Positions 1 through 11,103 are shown, counted from the first letter of the stretch. The stretch: 64,000 nt of DNA from Bifidobacterium moukalabense DSM 27321 (GCF_000522505.1 NZ_AZMV01000004.1:310001-374000); one strand, 5' to 3'. The notes: generated by a model not told the origin, from the letters alone. Translations and numbers: made by a program.

Positions 1-852
1 CTACATTCTCGAAGCCTGCAACGCGGTGACGATTATGCCACGAGCACCAATCTCGTACAACTGGTCCATCAGCGGGTTCACCTTGGCCTTCGGAACCACC
101 ACGCGCACGGCAGCCCACTGCTTGTTGTGCAGTGGCGAAATCGTCGGGCTCTCGAAACCCGGGGTGACGGATACCGCGGCGGAGACCTTCTCTACGGGGA
201 TGTCGTAATCCATGAGCACATAACGCTGAGCGGTGAGCACACCTTGCAGGCGGCGGCTCAGAATCATCAGCCGGTCATCATCCTCGCTGAGGCGTGGGGA
301 TCGGATGAGCACCGCCTCGGAGTGCAGCAGCGGTTCGGCGAAGATGCGCAGGCCTGCATTGCGCAGTGTGGTGCCGGTGGAAACGACATCGGCGATCAGA
401 TCGGCGACGCCGAGCTGTACCGAGGACTCCACCGCACCGTCGAGATGCACGGTTTCCGCGTTGATGCCGTGTTCAACCAGATAGTCATGCACGAGCTTGT
501 CGAAGGACGTCGCCACACGTTTGCCTTCAATATCCTCGAGTGTGCTGATCGAGGATTCGTTCGGCGCCGCGAACCGGAAGGTGGAGGCACCGAAGCCGAG
601 TTGCATGTGCTCTTCGGCGTCGGTACCGGAATTCAGCAGCAGGTCATGGCCGGTGATACCGACATCGATGGTGCCGCGGCCGACGTAGACGGCGATATCG
701 AGCGGACGCAGGTAGAACAGCTCCACATCATTATCGGGATCCTCGACGACGAGCTGACGTGGGTTGCTACGCAGTCGGTAGCCCGCTTCGGCCAGCATGG
801 TCCAGGCGGGCTCAGACAGCATGCCCTTATTGGGCACTGCGATTCTTAGCAT
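1..852 (-). CDS. hisG: ATP phosphoribosyltransferase (long form)
   Basis: First step of histidine synthesis: joins ATP and PRPP to make phosphoribosyl-ATP in the cytoplasm. The 283-residue product begins [10 protein letters not shown] and carries the PRPP-binding stretch [14 protein letters not shown] at about 152-165. The C-terminal 75 or so residues, after the catalytic fold, match the ACT-like regulatory domain of long-form HisG, so histidine feedback is expected from the family. It lies 48 bp downstream of hisE and is the last gene of the minus-strand cluster visible here; its stop codon is the first three bases of the window, so any terminator is outside. Confidence 0.97.
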   Translation of the reverse strand: MLRIAVPNKGMLSEPAWTMLAEAGYRLRSNPRQLVVEDPDNDVELFYLRPLDIAVYVGRGTIDVGITGHDLLLNSGTDAEEHMQLGFGASTFRFAAPNESSISTLEDIEGKRVATSFDKLVHDYLVEHGINAETVHLDGAVESSVQLGVADLIADVVSTGTTLRNAGLRIFAEPLLHSEAVLIRSPRLSEDDDRLMILSRRLQGVLTAQRYVLMDYDIPVEKVSAAVSVTPGFESPTISPLHNKQWAAVRVVVPKAKVNPLMDQLYEIGARGIIVTALQASRM

Positions 853-900
853 TGTTCCTCCTCATGAGCCATGCGGCGCAAAGACGCGGCCCGGGAAATG

Positions 901-1164
901 TCACAGGTTCTTGTAGATGTCTTCGAGAGTGATGCCACGATCGATCATCATGACCTGTAGATGGTAGATGAGCTGACTCATCTCCTCGGCGGTGCGGTCC
1001 GCCCCTTCGTATTCGGCGGCGATCCAGGTCTCACCTGCCTCCTCCACGATCTTCTTGCCGATGAAATGGGTGCCCTTGTTCAGCTCATCGACGGTCAGGG
1101 ATCCAGCCTGCTTGTTGGCGGCCTTCTCGCTCAATTCGGCGAACAGCGATTCGAAAGTCTTCAT
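901..1164 (-). CDS. hisE: Phosphoribosyl-ATP pyrophosphatase
   Basis: Second step of histidine synthesis: hydrolyses PR-ATP to PR-AMP. The 87-residue length is typical of stand-alone HisE. The MazG-like helical fold is shown by [17 protein letters not shown] and by an [10 protein letters not shown] acidic helix that supplies the metal ligands. HisI, fused to HisE in many bacteria, is a separate gene about 6.4 kb away (7577-7984). It sits between rpe and hisG with short gaps, consistent with co-transcription. Confidence 0.96.
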   Translation of the reverse strand: MKTFESLFAELSEKAANKQAGSLTVDELNKGTHFIGKKIVEEAGETWIAAEYEGADRTAEEMSQLIYHLQVMMIDRGITLEDIYKNL

Positions 1165-1201
1165 ACTATTCTGTCAGTTCCTTTTTGGATGTCGGCGTTG
1201 C

Positions 1202-1867
1202 TCAGGCTTTGAAGGCGGCCTCGGCCTTGTCACGGATGGAGTCGATGGCCTCGGCGGGGTTTTCGGCGCCGTACACGGCGGAACCAGCGACCAGCACGTC
1301 GGCGCCGGCCTCGGCCACGATGTGTGCCGTCTTCGGGCTGACACCGCCATCGACCTGAATCCTGGTATCGAGGCCACGGCGGGTGATCTCGTCACGCAGG
1401 CGGCGTACCTTAGCCATCTGATTGTCGAGGAATTTCTGGCCACCGAAGCCCGGTTCGACGGTCATGATCAGAATCATGTCGAACTCATCGAGAATGTCAA
1501 AAATCGGCTCCACGGGTTCGGCCGGACGCACGGCGAAGCAGGCTTTGCATCCCATGTCGCGCAGCTGACGCGCCAGACGCACCGGGGCATGGGTGGCACC
1601 CATGTGGAAGCTGACGGAAGCGGCGCCAAGCCTGGCATATTCCGGTGCCCAACGGTCCGGATCCTCGATCATCAGATGCACATCGACCGGTAGGTCGGTG
1701 ACCTGGCAGATGCGTGCCACAATCGGCTCGCCCAAAGTCAGGTTCGGAACGAAATGATGGTCCATCACGTCGACATGAACGAGATCCGCATTGGAGATGG
1801 CCTTGAGGTCACGCTCGAGGTTGCAGAAGTCGGCGGACAGAATGCTTGGTGCGATTTGAATAGTCAT
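1202..1867 (-). CDS. rpe: Ribulose-phosphate 3-epimerase
   Basis: Interconverts ribulose-5-phosphate and xylulose-5-phosphate, feeding the pentose pathway and, in bifidobacteria, the xylulose-5-phosphate pool used by the fructose-6-phosphate shunt. The protein starts [14 protein letters not shown], the canonical Rpe N terminus, so I place the start at 1867; the open frame runs upstream to 2032 but that part overlaps the end of lgt and is not Rpe-like. Metal and catalytic motifs are present: [31 protein letters not shown] and VDGGVSP. The last 30 residues contain the expected [16 protein letters not shown] phosphate-binding segment. Confidence 0.96.
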   Translation of the reverse strand: MTIQIAPSILSADFCNLERDLKAISNADLVHVDVMDHHFVPNLTLGEPIVARICQVTDLPVDVHLMIEDPDRWAPEYARLGAASVSFHMGATHAPVRLARQLRDMGCKACFAVRPAEPVEPIFDILDEFDMILIMTVEPGFGGQKFLDNQMAKVRRLRDEITRRGLDTRIQVDGGVSPKTAHIVAEAGADVLVAGSAVYGAENPAEAIDSIRDKAEAAFKA

Positions 1868-1901
1868 GACTCTTATTCTATGGAAGGTAAGCGACTTGAC
1901 G

Positions 1902-2921
1902 CTATCGGATATGAGGCTGGTCATCGGCATTTGAGACGGTTCCGTCTTCATTGCCCGTTTGTTCATCCGTCGTTTGCGCGGCGGTCGTATCGGATGCCGT
2001 TGATCTGGTGGAACCGGCCTTATCCTCGCCATTCAACCGTACCTCGATCTGCGTGACCGTGCGCAGCTTCTCGGCGAGCAATTCGGTTGGCCTGCCCATC
2101 TGCTGCACGATGATGAAGGAGATCACGCCGAGTACGAAGACTGCAAGGGACACCCACACGTTGATGCGCACGCCAAGGAATTCGTGGGCGTAGTCGATGC
2201 GTAGGGATTCGATCCAGGTGCGTCCGGCGGTGTACCACATGATGTAGATGGTGAACAGCGAACCCGCCTTGAGTTTCTTCATGGCTTTGGAACCGATCCA
2301 CACGATGATGACGGCGCCGATGAGATTCCAGATCATCTCATACAGGAAGGTTGGGTGGAACAACGTGCCACTTGGGCAGGTGGCACCGTCGTAGCATTGC
2401 TCGCTTTGGCCGATGGCCGTGCCCGTGTCATTGAGTTTAAGACCCCACGGCAATGTGGTGGGGGCGCCATAGAGCTCCTGGTTGAACCAGTTGCCCAGGC
2501 GACCGACGGCCTGCGCAACCAACAGACCCGGAGCGATGGCATCGGCGAGCAATGCCATCGGATAGTGCTTGTGGCGGCACCATGCCCATGCGGCCAGTGC
2601 GCCGAGCGCGACGCCTCCCCAAATGCCCAGGCCGCCGTTCCAGATGCGGAACATCTCCACCCAGTCGCCGTTCGCGCCGAAGAAGCGTTCTGGCGTGGTG
2701 ATGATGTGGTACAGGCGTGCGCCGATGATGCCGGAAGGTACGGAGACCAGCGTGATGTCTAGAATCTGGTCGAAGTTCCCTCCCAATCTGTTCCATCGGC
2801 TGTTGGTAATCCATACGGCGAGCACGATGCCCATCAGGATGCACAAGGCGTAGATGTGAATCGTCACCGGCCCGATGGAAAATTGCGAAATCGTCGGTGA
2901 TGGAATATATGCAAGTGTCAT
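1902..2921 (-). CDS. lgt: Prolipoprotein diacylglyceryl transferase
   Basis: Membrane enzyme that transfers a diacylglyceryl group from phosphatidylglycerol to the lipobox cysteine of prolipoproteins; at least two predicted lipoproteins lie in this window. The 339-residue protein has about seven hydrophobic segments and the Lgt signature around 140-155 ([13 protein letters not shown]), with the conserved [11 protein letters not shown] stretch further on. A hydrophilic Thr/Asp-rich tail of about 45 residues follows the last membrane segment, as in other actinobacterial Lgt proteins. It sits between trpA and rpe on the same strand. Confidence 0.95.
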   Translation of the reverse strand: MTLAYIPSPTISQFSIGPVTIHIYALCILMGIVLAVWITNSRWNRLGGNFDQILDITLVSVPSGIIGARLYHIITTPERFFGANGDWVEMFRIWNGGLGIWGGVALGALAAWAWCRHKHYPMALLADAIAPGLLVAQAVGRLGNWFNQELYGAPTTLPWGLKLNDTGTAIGQSEQCYDGATCPSGTLFHPTFLYEMIWNLIGAVIIVWIGSKAMKKLKAGSLFTIYIMWYTAGRTWIESLRIDYAHEFLGVRINVWVSLAVFVLGVISFIIVQQMGRPTELLAEKLRTVTQIEVRLNGEDKAGSTRSTASDTTAAQTTDEQTGNEDGTVSNADDQPHIR

Positions 2922-2985
2922 GGTTCCCTGATGGTAGTCCGCGCAGCCGATATGTGCGAGCTGCGCGAACCCCTTATTTCATGAT

Positions 2986-3864
2986 TCAGTTACGGGCGTT
3001 GTGAATGCCTTCGGCAAGCTCCTCGGCCTTGGCGGCAAGAGCCTTGAGACCGGTCGTCTCGTCCACGGCAAGGCTGCCGGTCTCATCGAGCATGGTGTGC
3101 ACCAAGGCGGAACCGACGATCACACCGTCGGCATAGGAACCGACACGCGCCCCCTGCTCGGCGGTGGAAACGCCAATGCCGACGCATACGTTCCTCGCGC
3201 CCGCTTCACGGGTACGAGCCACCAGTTCCTGAGGCGAGGCGTCAATGGTGGCGCGTTCGCCGGTCACACCCATACGGGCGGCGGCGTAGACGAATCCACG
3301 GGCGTTGTCGGCCACGACTTTCAGACGCTCGGCGGTCGAGTCCGGAGATACCAGGAAGATACGATCCAGGCCATGGCGATCGGAGGCTTCAATCCATTCG
3401 CCGGCCTCATCCGGAATGAGATCCGGCGTGATCAGTCCGGCGCCGCCGGCGTTTTCGAAGTCGCGCGCAAAACGTTCGACACCGTAGTGGAAGATCAGAT
3501 TCCAATAGCTCATGACCAGAGGCACTCCCCCTGCATTGGCCACGGTCTCCACGGCCCTGAACACGTTGGCTATCCGTTCGCCATTGTCGATGGCGATCTG
3601 GGAAGCGGCCTGAATGACCGGTCCGTCCATCACGGGATCGGAGTACGGCAGACCGATCTCCACGGCATCGACACCATGCTCGACCATGGTTTTGAACGCC
3701 TTAAGCGAGTAGTCCGGGTTCGGGAATCCGTATGGAAGGTACCCGATGAACGCCGGCTTGTTGTCGGCTTTGAACTCGTCGAACATGGCTTCGGTCGGGC
3801 TTGGTTTGTGGCTGATACCCAACGGCTGACCGGACGGGGTGGTTGCGTCGTTTGCATTCGTCAT
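2986..3864 (-). CDS. trpA: Tryptophan synthase alpha chain
   Basis: Cleaves indole-3-glycerol phosphate to indole, which is channelled to TrpB. I take the start at 3864 (MTNANDAT), preceded by an AAGGAG box nine bases upstream; the frame is open to 3888 but that start has no such box. The catalytic glutamate and aspartate are in VEIGLPYSDPVMDGP, and the phosphate-binding loop is in VGIGVSTAEQ. A 30-residue N-terminal extension precedes the usual TrpA core. The gene starts 20 bp after the trpCB stop and is probably in the same transcript. Confidence 0.96.
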   Translation of the reverse strand: MTNANDATTPSGQPLGISHKPSPTEAMFDEFKADNKPAFIGYLPYGFPNPDYSLKAFKTMVEHGVDAVEIGLPYSDPVMDGPVIQAASQIAIDNGERIANVFRAVETVANAGGVPLVMSYWNLIFHYGVERFARDFENAGGAGLITPDLIPDEAGEWIEASDRHGLDRIFLVSPDSTAERLKVVADNARGFVYAAARMGVTGERATIDASPQELVARTREAGARNVCVGIGVSTAEQGARVGSYADGVIVGSALVHTMLDETGSLAVDETTGLKALAAKAEELAEGIHNARN

Positions 3865-3884
3865 AATGATCGCTCTCCTTCTTT

Positions 3885-5978
3885 TCACTCGCCGTCTGCG
3901 TTGTTGCCTTGAGCGCCGTTGGCCTCCAGCGCCTTGGCCTGCTCATCGGTCAGGTAGCCGAACCACTTGCCCGCGGTGTTCATGTCCTTGTCTCCACGAC
4001 CGGAGATGTTGATGATCATCACCGGATGTTCATAGCCCTTGGCCTTGAGATCCTCGGCGGCCTTGTACGCGCCGGCGACGGCATGGGAGCTTTCGATGGC
4101 GGGGATGATGCCTTCGGTCTCGCACAGATCCTTGAAACCGCTCATGGCCTCCTCATCGGTGGCCCACGAATAGTTGACCCGTCCGATATCCTTGAGCCAT
4201 GCATGTTCCGGACCCACGGATGCATAATCGAGGCCCGCGGAGATGGAATAGGTGTCGAGCGTCTGACCTTCGGAGTTTTCGAGCAGATAGCTCTTGGCTC
4301 CCTGGAACATGCCCAGCTCGCCGGTGCCGGGAGCGAAACGGATGGCGTGACGCCCGGATTCCGGACCATTGCCTCCAGCTTCATACCCATACAGGTTCAC
4401 ACGTTCGTCATCCAGGAAGGCGTTCATGATGCCGATGGCGTTGGAGCCGCCGCCGACGCAGGCGCAGATTGCGTCCGGATGGTCGATGCCGTACCAATCC
4501 CGCAGCTGCTGCTTGGCTTCCTCGCCGATGATCTTCTGGAAATCACGTACCATGCCCGGGAACGGATGTGGTCCTGCAACGGTGCCGAGCAGATAATGCG
4601 TGTCCTTGACGTTGGTGACCCAGTCACGCAGCGCTTCGTTGATGGCATCCTTGAGAATGCGGTCTCCCAAGGTGACCTCTACGACTTCGGCGCCGAGCAT
4701 GCGCATGCGGGCTACGTTCAGGGCCTGACGGCGGGCATCGATCTGGCCCATGTAGATGCGGCATTTCAGGCCAAGCATGGCGCATACGGTGGCGGTGGCC
4801 ACACCGTGCTGGCCTGCGCCGGTTTCGGCGATGACGCGGGTCTTGCCCATACGCTTGACCAGCAACGCCTGTCCGAGAGCGTTATTGATCTTGTGGGCAC
4901 CGGTATGGTTCAGATCCTCTCGTTTGAGGAAGATACGGGCATCCAGACCGGTCTTCTCCTTAAGGCGTTCGGCAAAACGAGGGGCTTCGGTCAGCGGCGA
5001 CGGGCGACCCACGTACTGCTGGTTGAGTCTGGCCAGCTCCTTGTGGAATTCCGGATCGGCCTTGGCCTCCGCATAGACACGCTCGAGCTCGTCAAGTGCC
5101 GTGATCAGCGCCTCCGGCACGTAGCGTCCGCCAAATTGTCCGAAATACGGGCCTTCATGGGTGCTCAACGGGGTTTGTTCTGATGCTTTCACTCTTGCTC
5201 CTGCCTTTACTAGACGTTCTACGGCCTGTTCATGGTTGGCGGCGGTGGCGACACCCTCGCCTACGAGCACCGCGTCGGCTCCGGCGCGGGCATAGTCTTC
5301 AAGTTCGACGGCTCCGAATACACCGGATTCGGCGACTCGGATGACATCGTCCGGAAGGTCGGCCGCGAGTTCGTTGTATCTGTTGACGTCCACCTTCAGG
5401 TCTTTGAGATTGCGCGCATTGATGCCGATCACGCGCGCACCGGCATTGATGGCTCGCTGAATCTCTTCGCGGGTGTGTGTCTCGACCAACACCGTCATAT
5501 CGAGGCTATGTGCCAGATCAAGCAACGACTTGAGTCTGGCATCATTCAACGCCGCGACGATGAGCAACACCAGATCGGCTCCATGAGCGCGAGCCTCCCA
5601 TACCTGGTATTCGGTGACGATGAAGTCCTTACGCAACACCGGAATGTGCACGGCGGCACGAACCTTGTCGAAATCATCGAGTGAGCCAAGGAAACGACGC
5701 CCTTCGGTAAGCACGGAAATCGCGCTTGCACCGCCACGCTCGTATTCGTGGGCCAATGCCGCGGGATCGGGAATGTCGCTGAGATGGCCTTTGGAAGGCG
5801 ACGCTCTTTTGATTTCGGCAATGACCGGAATGCCATCCGCCCTCTTCAGCCATCGGCGCGCATCAATCGGCGCGGGAGCCTGGGCCGCCTGCCGCATCAC
5901 TTCGTCGAGCGGCACGTCCTTCTCGCGCGCCTGCTGGTCTTCGACGGCTCCTGCCACCAACTCATCGAGTACAGACAT
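3885..5978 (-). CDS. trpCB: Indole-3-glycerol phosphate synthase / tryptophan synthase beta chain fusion
   Basis: One 697-residue reading frame carries two consecutive enzymes of tryptophan synthesis. Residues about 1-265 are Trp[28 protein letters not shown] and the catalytic VLRKDFIV motif are all present. After a short linker (about 265-275), TrpB begins at [15 protein letters not shown] and continues to the end; its PLP lysine lies in [13 protein letters not shown] and the phosphate-binding loop in GGGSNAIG. The fusion skips TrpA, which is encoded by the next gene, so the TrpC product must still pass through separate TrpA. No stop or frameshift separates the domains. Confidence 0.96.
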   Translation of the reverse strand: MSVLDELVAGAVEDQQAREKDVPLDEVMRQAAQAPAPIDARRWLKRADGIPVIAEIKRASPSKGHLSDIPDPAALAHEYERGGASAISVLTEGRRFLGSLDDFDKVRAAVHIPVLRKDFIVTEYQVWEARAHGADLVLLIVAALNDARLKSLLDLAHSLDMTVLVETHTREEIQRAINAGARVIGINARNLKDLKVDVNRYNELAADLPDDVIRVAESGVFGAVELEDYARAGADAVLVGEGVATAANHEQAVERLVKAGARVKASEQTPLSTHEGPYFGQFGGRYVPEALITALDELERVYAEAKADPEFHKELARLNQQYVGRPSPLTEAPRFAERLKEKTGLDARIFLKREDLNHTGAHKINNALGQALLVKRMGKTRVIAETGAGQHGVATATVCAMLGLKCRIYMGQIDARRQALNVARMRMLGAEVVEVTLGDRILKDAINEALRDWVTNVKDTHYLLGTVAGPHPFPGMVRDFQKIIGEEAKQQLRDWYGIDHPDAICACVGGGSNAIGIMNAFLDDERVNLYGYEAGGNGPESGRHAIRFAPGTGELGMFQGAKSYLLENSEGQTLDTYSISAGLDYASVGPEHAWLKDIGRVNYSWATDEEAMSGFKDLCETEGIIPAIESSHAVAGAYKAAEDLKAKGYEHPVMIINISGRGDKDMNTAGKWFGYLTDEQAKALEANGAQGNNADGE

Positions 5979-6023
5979 GGTATTCCTTTCAGTGGTTTAC
6001 TCGATTGGTAAGCTTCCTGGCTT

Positions 6024-7580
6024 CTACAGCTGGCGAAGCTGCGAGGCGATCTGCACCGCCTCGACGCTGGCCTCCGCCTTGTTGCGCGTCTCCTGCCACT
6101 CACTGGCCGGTACGGAATCAAGTACGATTCCGGCTCCGGCCTGCACGCTCGCTTCATGATTCCGAATGAATGCGGTTCGAATGGCGATGGCCATATCGAG
6201 ATTGCCCGAAAAATCGAAGTAGCCGATGGTGCCGCCGTAGATGCCGCGATCGGCTGGTTCAAGCTCGTCGATGATTTCGATGGCCCGGGGTTTGGGTGCG
6301 CCGGAAAGCGTTCCTGCGGGGAATGCGGAGGTGAACACGTCGAATGAAGTCATGTCGGGGTTCACCCGACCGGTCACTGTGGAGCAGATGTGCATGATGT
6401 GGCTGAATCGTTTGATGTCCATCAACGAGACGACTTCCACGCTTTCCGGCTGGCACACGCGGCTCAGATCGTTGCGGGCGAGATCCACCAGCATGATGTG
6501 CTCGCTACGTTCCTTCGGATCGGCGAGCAGGTCCTTGGCCAGCTGTTCGTCTTCCTCAACGGTGGCGCCACGCGGTCTGGAGCCGGCAATCGGGAAAGTC
6601 ATGGCATGGCCATTGTCGACCTTGATCAGTGTTTCCGGACTGGAGCCGATAACATTGAAATCGCGGCCCTGAGCGTCGGTCAATGCCATGAAATACATGT
6701 ACGGGCTGGGATTGAGCGTACGTAAAACGCGGTAGACGTCGAACGGATCGGCGGGGGAATCGATGTCAAGACGCTGGGAGATGACCACCTGGAATACATC
6801 GCCATCGATGATGTGCCGTTTGGCGACCTCGACGGCATGCTCGTAATCAGCCTTCTCCGTACGGAAACGGAGCTCCGGTTGGCTGATGGTCTCGTCCAGC
6901 ACGTTGACGCGCACCTCTCCCCCGACAGGTGTCGCGGCCTTGCGTTGCATGGTGTCAAGTCTCGTTATGGCCTCGTCGTACGCGGCATCGGCACGTGTCG
7001 GGCGATCATCGACGTTGACCGCGTTGGCGATCATCCACACCGAACCTGACACATGGTCGACCACGGCGATGTCGGTGGCCAATGCCAGTACGGTTTCGGG
7101 CTGTCCCGTCTCGTTCGGGGCTTCGGCACGCAAAGTCGGCTCCCAATGACGAATGGAATCCCATCCGACCGTACCCACCAGACCACTGGTGAGGTTTGGC
7201 AGACCGTCGACATGCGGTGCCTTCAGTGTTTTCAGTGTGGCATGCGCCACCTCGATCACATCGCCTTGGGTGGGAACTCCCACCGGGACTTTGCCCAGCC
7301 AGTCGGCCTTGCCATCATTGGAGCGCAACTGCGCCATGGAGTTGACGCCGATGAAGCTGTAACGGCTCCAGGTTCCCCCGAATTCAGCGGATTCGAGAAT
7401 GAAGGTGCCGGAACGGTCTCCCGCCAGGCGCTCGTAGAAGCCGACCGGGGTCAGCGAATCGGCAAGAAGTCTGCGTACGATGGGAATGACGCGGTATCCT
7501 TCGTCCGCGAGCTCATGGAACTGTTCGCGGTCTGGCCAGGTGGCGCCCCACTTGAGGTTGCGTACGCTGCATTCGCTCAT
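6024..7580 (-). CDS. trpE: Anthranilate synthase component I
   Basis: Chorismate-using large subunit of anthranilate synthase, the committed step of tryptophan synthesis; the glutaminase TrpG is not in this window. I place the start at 7580 ([11 protein letters not shown]), whose ATG overlaps the hisI stop as ATGA. The open frame continues upstream to 7718 but only inside hisI. The 518-residue protein has the tryptophan feedback motif region [10 protein letters not shown] near residue 60 and the catalytic [14 protein letters not shown] and GGTIGYFDF motifs. Translational coupling with hisI links histidine and tryptophan genes physically. Confidence 0.96.
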   Translation of the reverse strand: MSECSVRNLKWGATWPDREQFHELADEGYRVIPIVRRLLADSLTPVGFYERLAGDRSGTFILESAEFGGTWSRYSFIGVNSMAQLRSNDGKADWLGKVPVGVPTQGDVIEVAHATLKTLKAPHVDGLPNLTSGLVGTVGWDSIRHWEPTLRAEAPNETGQPETVLALATDIAVVDHVSGSVWMIANAVNVDDRPTRADAAYDEAITRLDTMQRKAATPVGGEVRVNVLDETISQPELRFRTEKADYEHAVEVAKRHIIDGDVFQVVISQRLDIDSPADPFDVYRVLRTLNPSPYMYFMALTDAQGRDFNVIGSSPETLIKVDNGHAMTFPIAGSRPRGATVEEDEQLAKDLLADPKERSEHIMLVDLARNDLSRVCQPESVEVVSLMDIKRFSHIMHICSTVTGRVNPDMTSFDVFTSAFPAGTLSGAPKPRAIEIIDELEPADRGIYGGTIGYFDFSGNLDMAIAIRTAFIRNHEASVQAGAGIVLDSVPASEWQETRNKAEASVEAVQIASQLRQL

Positions 7581-7984
7581 CGTTGTTCCTCCTGTTCCTT
7601 GGTCCGGTGACCCACGACCACCGGCAACCGGCCGCCCTCCTCGAAGCAGGACCGCTTGCCGGTATGGCAGGCGGCTCCGACCTGATCGACCTCGACCAGA
7701 ATGGCGTCCCCATCGCAATCCAGAGCGAAGGATTTGACATATTGGGCGTGGCCGGACGTATCGCCCTTACGCCAATATTCCTGTCTGGAACGGGACCAGA
7801 ACGTCACTCGACCGGTGGTCAGGGTGCGGCGGACGGCCTCATCGTTCATATAGCCGACCATCAGCACCTCCTTGGTATCGAACTGCTGAATCACCGCCGC
7901 AACCAATCCCTTTCCATCACGCTTAAGGCGTGCCGCGATGCGGGGATCGAGATTGACGCTGTTATCGTATGCTTCGTTGGTCAT
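7577..7984 (-). CDS. hisI: Phosphoribosyl-AMP cyclohydrolase
   Basis: Third step of histidine synthesis: opens the purine ring of PR-AMP. The 135-residue protein has the zinc- and magnesium-binding signature [21 protein letters not shown] and the [10 protein letters not shown] motif. It is the stand-alone HisI form, since HisE is a separate gene at 901-1164. Its stop codon overlaps the trpE start by four bases, which suggests that ribosomes finishing hisI re-initiate on trpE. hisF lies 56 bp upstream. Confidence 0.96.
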   Translation of the reverse strand: MTNEAYDNSVNLDPRIAARLKRDGKGLVAAVIQQFDTKEVLMVGYMNDEAVRRTLTTGRVTFWSRSRQEYWRKGDTSGHAQYVKSFALDCDGDAILVEVDQVGAACHTGKRSCFEEGGRLPVVVGHRTKEQEEQR

Positions 7985-8040
7985 AGTAATCTTGATGTCG
8001 TTCTTTTCGATTATGGGAACAATTGATGAATGCCGCCATC

Positions 8041-8811
8041 TCAGCGTACGGTGTATCCGGCGGCCTTGATGGCGGACTTGACCTCTCCGATGGAGACTTT
8101 GCCGTAATGGAAGATCGACGCGGCGAGCACGGCATCGGCACCGGCCTCGATTGCCGGGGGAAAATCGGAGGCCTTGCCCGCACCGCCGGAGGCGATGATG
8201 GGAATCTTGACTTCCCTGCGCACGGCCTTGATCATCTCGATGTCAAAACCCTGTTGGGTGCCATCCGCATCCATTGAGTTCAGCAGAATCTCGCCGGCAC
8301 CGAGCTCCTGCGCGCGCTTGACCCACCAGATGGCATCGATGCCCGTGGATTTGCGCCCTCCCATGGTGGTCACCTCAAAGCCGGACCGGGTGTGGCGCTC
8401 CCCCTGTTCACGGCGGGCATCGACGGAAAGCACCAGCACCTGGTTACCGAAACGTTCGGATACACGGCTGATCAGGGTCGGATCGTTGATGGCCGCCGTA
8501 TTGACGCCGACTTTGTCGGCGCCGCAGCGCAATAGGGAGTCAACGTCTTCCGGGGTGCGTACGCCACCACCTACGGTCAATGGAATGAAAATCTGTTCCG
8601 CGGTGCGGCTGACCACATCCACCATGGTCTGGCGATGCGAACTGGATGCGGTGACGTCGAGGAACGTCAGTTCATCGGCACCTTGACGGTAGTATTCGGC
8701 GGCGAGTTCGACCGGGTCCCCGGCATCGCGGAGGTTTTCGAAATGCACGCCCTTGACCACTCGTCCCGCGTCGACATCAAGACATGGGATGACTCGGACT
8801 GCCAATGACAT
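8041..8811 (-). CDS. hisF: Imidazole glycerol phosphate synthase, cyclase subunit
   Basis: Cyclase half of the HisHF glutamine amidotransferase, producing imidazole glycerol phosphate and AICAR. The 256-residue protein is a typical half-barrel repeat: [17 protein letters not shown] at the N terminus with the first catalytic aspartate, [12 protein letters not shown], then the second half with [14 protein letters not shown] and [12 protein letters not shown]. HisH is not in the window. The gap to hisI is short (56 bp), so hisF is a likely first gene of the hisF-hisI-trpE run. Confidence 0.97.
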   Translation of the reverse strand: MSLAVRVIPCLDVDAGRVVKGVHFENLRDAGDPVELAAEYYRQGADELTFLDVTASSSHRQTMVDVVSRTAEQIFIPLTVGGGVRTPEDVDSLLRCGADKVGVNTAAINDPTLISRVSERFGNQVLVLSVDARREQGERHTRSGFEVTTMGGRKSTGIDAIWWVKRAQELGAGEILLNSMDADGTQQGFDIEMIKAVRREVKIPIIASGGAGKASDFPPAIEAGADAVLAASIFHYGKVSIGEVKSAIKAAGYTVR

Positions 8812-8904
8812 GCTGCTTCTCCTCGCTTACGGTTTCGTACAACGATTGCAAGAGTAACCGCTACGCGTTACGCATGTTCGCATGAAGTCCGAGTAGCGGA
8901 CAGA

Positions 8905-10101
8905 CTATTGCCGCTCTTTTGCCGCGAGTTGTCCGCAGGCGCCGTCGATATCTTGGCCACGAGTGTCGCGCAGGGTGGCGGTGACACCCGCCTGATGCAG
9001 AATATCCAGGAACCGTCGCTCATCCTCCGGTTTGGATGCCGTCCACTTCGATCCTTCGATGGGGTTGAGTGGAATGGGATTGACGTGGGCCCAGTTGTCT
9101 CCATAATGATTGAGCCGTTTGGCCAGCAGACGGGCATGCTCGACCTGGTCGTTGATGCCGCGCATCAACGCGTATTCGATGCTGACGCGACGTTTGGAGG
9201 CCAGATAGTAGTCATGGGCGGCATCCAGCACCTGAGTGGTGTCAAAACGCTTGTTCATCGGCACCAGCTCGTCGCGTAATTCATCGCTGGGAGCGTGCAG
9301 GGATACCGCAAGACGGACCGGAATGCCTTCAGCGGCAAGCTTTCTGATCCCCGGAACCACGCCGACAGTGGATACGGTGACATTACGTGCGGAAATGCCG
9401 AAGCCTTCGGGTGGCATGGCGCTGATCTGGCGGACCGCACTCAATACGGACCTGTAATTCCCCATCGGCTCGCCCATGCCCATGAACACGATATTGCTCA
9501 GACGCCCGGGACCGCCGGCGACCTCTCCATCGCGCATGGCCTTCGCCGCTACGCGCACCTGTTCGAGAATCTCTCCGGCGGACATATTGCGGGTCAGACC
9601 GAGCTTGCCAGTGGCGCAGAACGGACAACCCATGCCGCAGCCCACCTGGCTGGAGATGCACAGTGTGGTTCGTGTCGGATAGCGCATCAGTACGGATTCG
9701 ATCAGCGAACCGTCGAACAAACGCCACAGCGTTTTTATGGTGGTGCCCTCATCGGCTATCTGACGGGTGACTTCGGTGATCAATGTCGGAAAGAACGCTT
9801 CGGCCGCTTCGGCGCGTTTGGCTGCGGGAAAATCGGAGAATTCCCCGGCATTCACATCGAAATGGCCATAGTAATGATTGGCAAGCTGCCTGACCCGGAA
9901 TTTCGGCAGGCCGAGTTCCTTGGCCTTGGCGATTCGCTCGTCCTCACTCATGTCGGCAAAATGCAGCGGCGGCTTGCCTCGACGAGCATGATTCTTGGAA
10001 AGCACGTCACGGAACGCACCGGTGGTGCCTCCGGGCGTGATACCGGTCTCAGGCAGATCCTTCGCGGTGTTCACGGGGTCGTTCATCACAGTGTCAACCA
10101 A
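8905..10101 (-). CDS. rlmN: 23S rRNA (adenine-2503-C2)-methyltransferase, radical SAM
   Basis: Radical-SAM enzyme that methylates A2503 of 23S rRNA and, in this family, A37 of some tRNAs. The iron-sulfur cluster cysteines are in CGMGCPFCATG, followed by the usual GEILEQV helix and IVFMGMGEPMGNY. The C-terminal VTATLRDTRGQDIDGACGQL holds the second conserved cysteine that becomes methylated. The start is uncertain: the open frame begins with TTG at 10101, and an ATG at 10086 (MNDPVNTAK) is equally possible. The gene follows cdsA by 12 bp. Confidence 0.95.
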   Translation of the reverse strand: MVDTVMNDPVNTAKDLPETGITPGGTTGAFRDVLSKNHARRGKPPLHFADMSEDERIAKAKELGLPKFRVRQLANHYYGHFDVNAGEFSDFPAAKRAEAAEAFFPTLITEVTRQIADEGTTIKTLWRLFDGSLIESVLMRYPTRTTLCISSQVGCGMGCPFCATGKLGLTRNMSAGEILEQVRVAAKAMRDGEVAGGPGRLSNIVFMGMGEPMGNYRSVLSAVRQISAMPPEGFGISARNVTVSTVGVVPGIRKLAAEGIPVRLAVSLHAPSDELRDELVPMNKRFDTTQVLDAAHDYYLASKRRVSIEYALMRGINDQVEHARLLAKRLNHYGDNWAHVNPIPLNPIEGSKWTASKPEDERRFLDILHQAGVTATLRDTRGQDIDGACGQLAAKERQ

Positions 10102-10113
10102 TCCTCTTATTCG

Positions 10114-11103
10114 TTACATGCCGGTGGCCCATAGCAGTACGCACACGAACGGTGCACACAGCAGTATGGAGTCGACACGATCCATTACGCCGCCATGCCC
10201 CTTGAGCAGATGGCCCATGTCCTTGATGCCGATATCACGCTTGAGCATGGATGCGCACAGGTCACCGAACGTACCGGCGACGCCGATCATGATGCCTGCG
10301 ACGACAGGTACCCACCAACGGGACATCCAAACGGAGGAATCATAGGTGCAGAACATCACCGCGAACGCACCTGCCATGGCAAATACGATGGAGCCGGCCA
10401 GTCCCTCCCACGACTTCTTCGGCGAGATGCGGGGGCTGAGCTTGTGCTTGCCCAACCAGGCGCCGGCGAATAGGCCGCCGGTGTCGCTCAGGGCCGGCAT
10501 GAACACCAGCATGATGGCGTGCGCCACCGGATGGTCGTTGAATGTCAAAGGCATGATCAGGCAGGAGGCGAGCAGCGGAATGTACAGTACGGTGAACATG
10601 GAGACCGCCACGTGGCTGAGACGGCTGTGGCTGATCTCGCCCCGCTCATGGTTGAACGACGATTCGAGTCTTGCGCCGGCATCGGTGTGGGACAGCTTGT
10701 TGGCGACGGCCAACGAGATTCTGCTGCCGAACGTCACCTTGGCGCTTGCGGCGATGGCCACCAGCAACATCGACACCAGCACGCAGAGTGTCATGGCAAC
10801 GATATGCCGATCGCTGTAGAAGGTGGCCAGCAGTGTCACCGTCGAACAGATCCACAGCGTCACCACCGGGATATGCAACCCGGCGGTGGCGAAGTCGACA
10901 CGCAGCTCCCATAATGCGAGCAGCATGAACAGCACGACAAGATAGACGAATAGGTCGATGCTGATCAGCAGGCATGCCAGAATAAGCACGACCAGCACGG
11001 CCGCGGTGGCGATGGCCTGCGGCATATTACGCCCTGTTTTCCTATTGATGGCGTTGATGGCCTCTTCGGCTTCCTTCTCGCGCTGTTCCTGATGCTCCAT
11101 CAT
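10114..11103 (-). CDS. cdsA: Phosphatidate cytidylyltransferase
   Basis: Makes CDP-diacylglycerol from phosphatidate and CTP in the membrane, the entry to phospholipid synthesis. The 329-residue protein has about eight hydrophobic segments after a charged N terminus (EQREKEAEEAINAINRKTG). The family signature is at the C-terminal end: SMLKRDIGIKDMGHLLKGHGG with the metal-binding lysine, arginine and aspartates. An AAGGAA box precedes the tandem ATG start. It lies between frr and rlmN on the same strand, the usual frr-cdsA order. Confidence 0.96.
   Translation of the reverse strand: MMEHQEQREKEAEEAINAINRKTGRNMPQAIATAAVLVVLILACLLISIDLFVYLVVLFMLLALWELRVDFATAGLHIPVVTLWICSTVTLLATFYSDRHIVAMTLCVLVSMLLVAIAASAKVTFGSRISLAVANKLSHTDAGARLESSFNHERGEISHSRLSHVAVSMFTVLYIPLLASCLIMPLTFNDHPVAHAIMLVFMPALSDTGGLFAGAWLGKHKLSPRISPKKSWEGLAGSIVFAMAGAFAVMFCTYDSSVWMSRWWVPVVAGIMIGVAGTFGDLCASMLKRDIGIKDMGHLLKGHGGVMDRVDSILLCAPFVCVLLWATGM

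Noticed and set aside
127..849. Long plus-strand frame opposite hisG
   Set aside because: It is the antisense shadow of hisG; hisG has full family motifs, while this frame has no ribosome-binding site or recognisable sequence. The same holds for many long antisense frames, e.g. opposite trpCB (3909-5183), leuS (33407-34396) and glmU (43341-44681).
1868..2032. 55-residue extension of rpe
   Set aside because: It overlaps the 3' end of lgt and has no epimerase character; the true N terminus [10 protein letters not shown] is at 1867.
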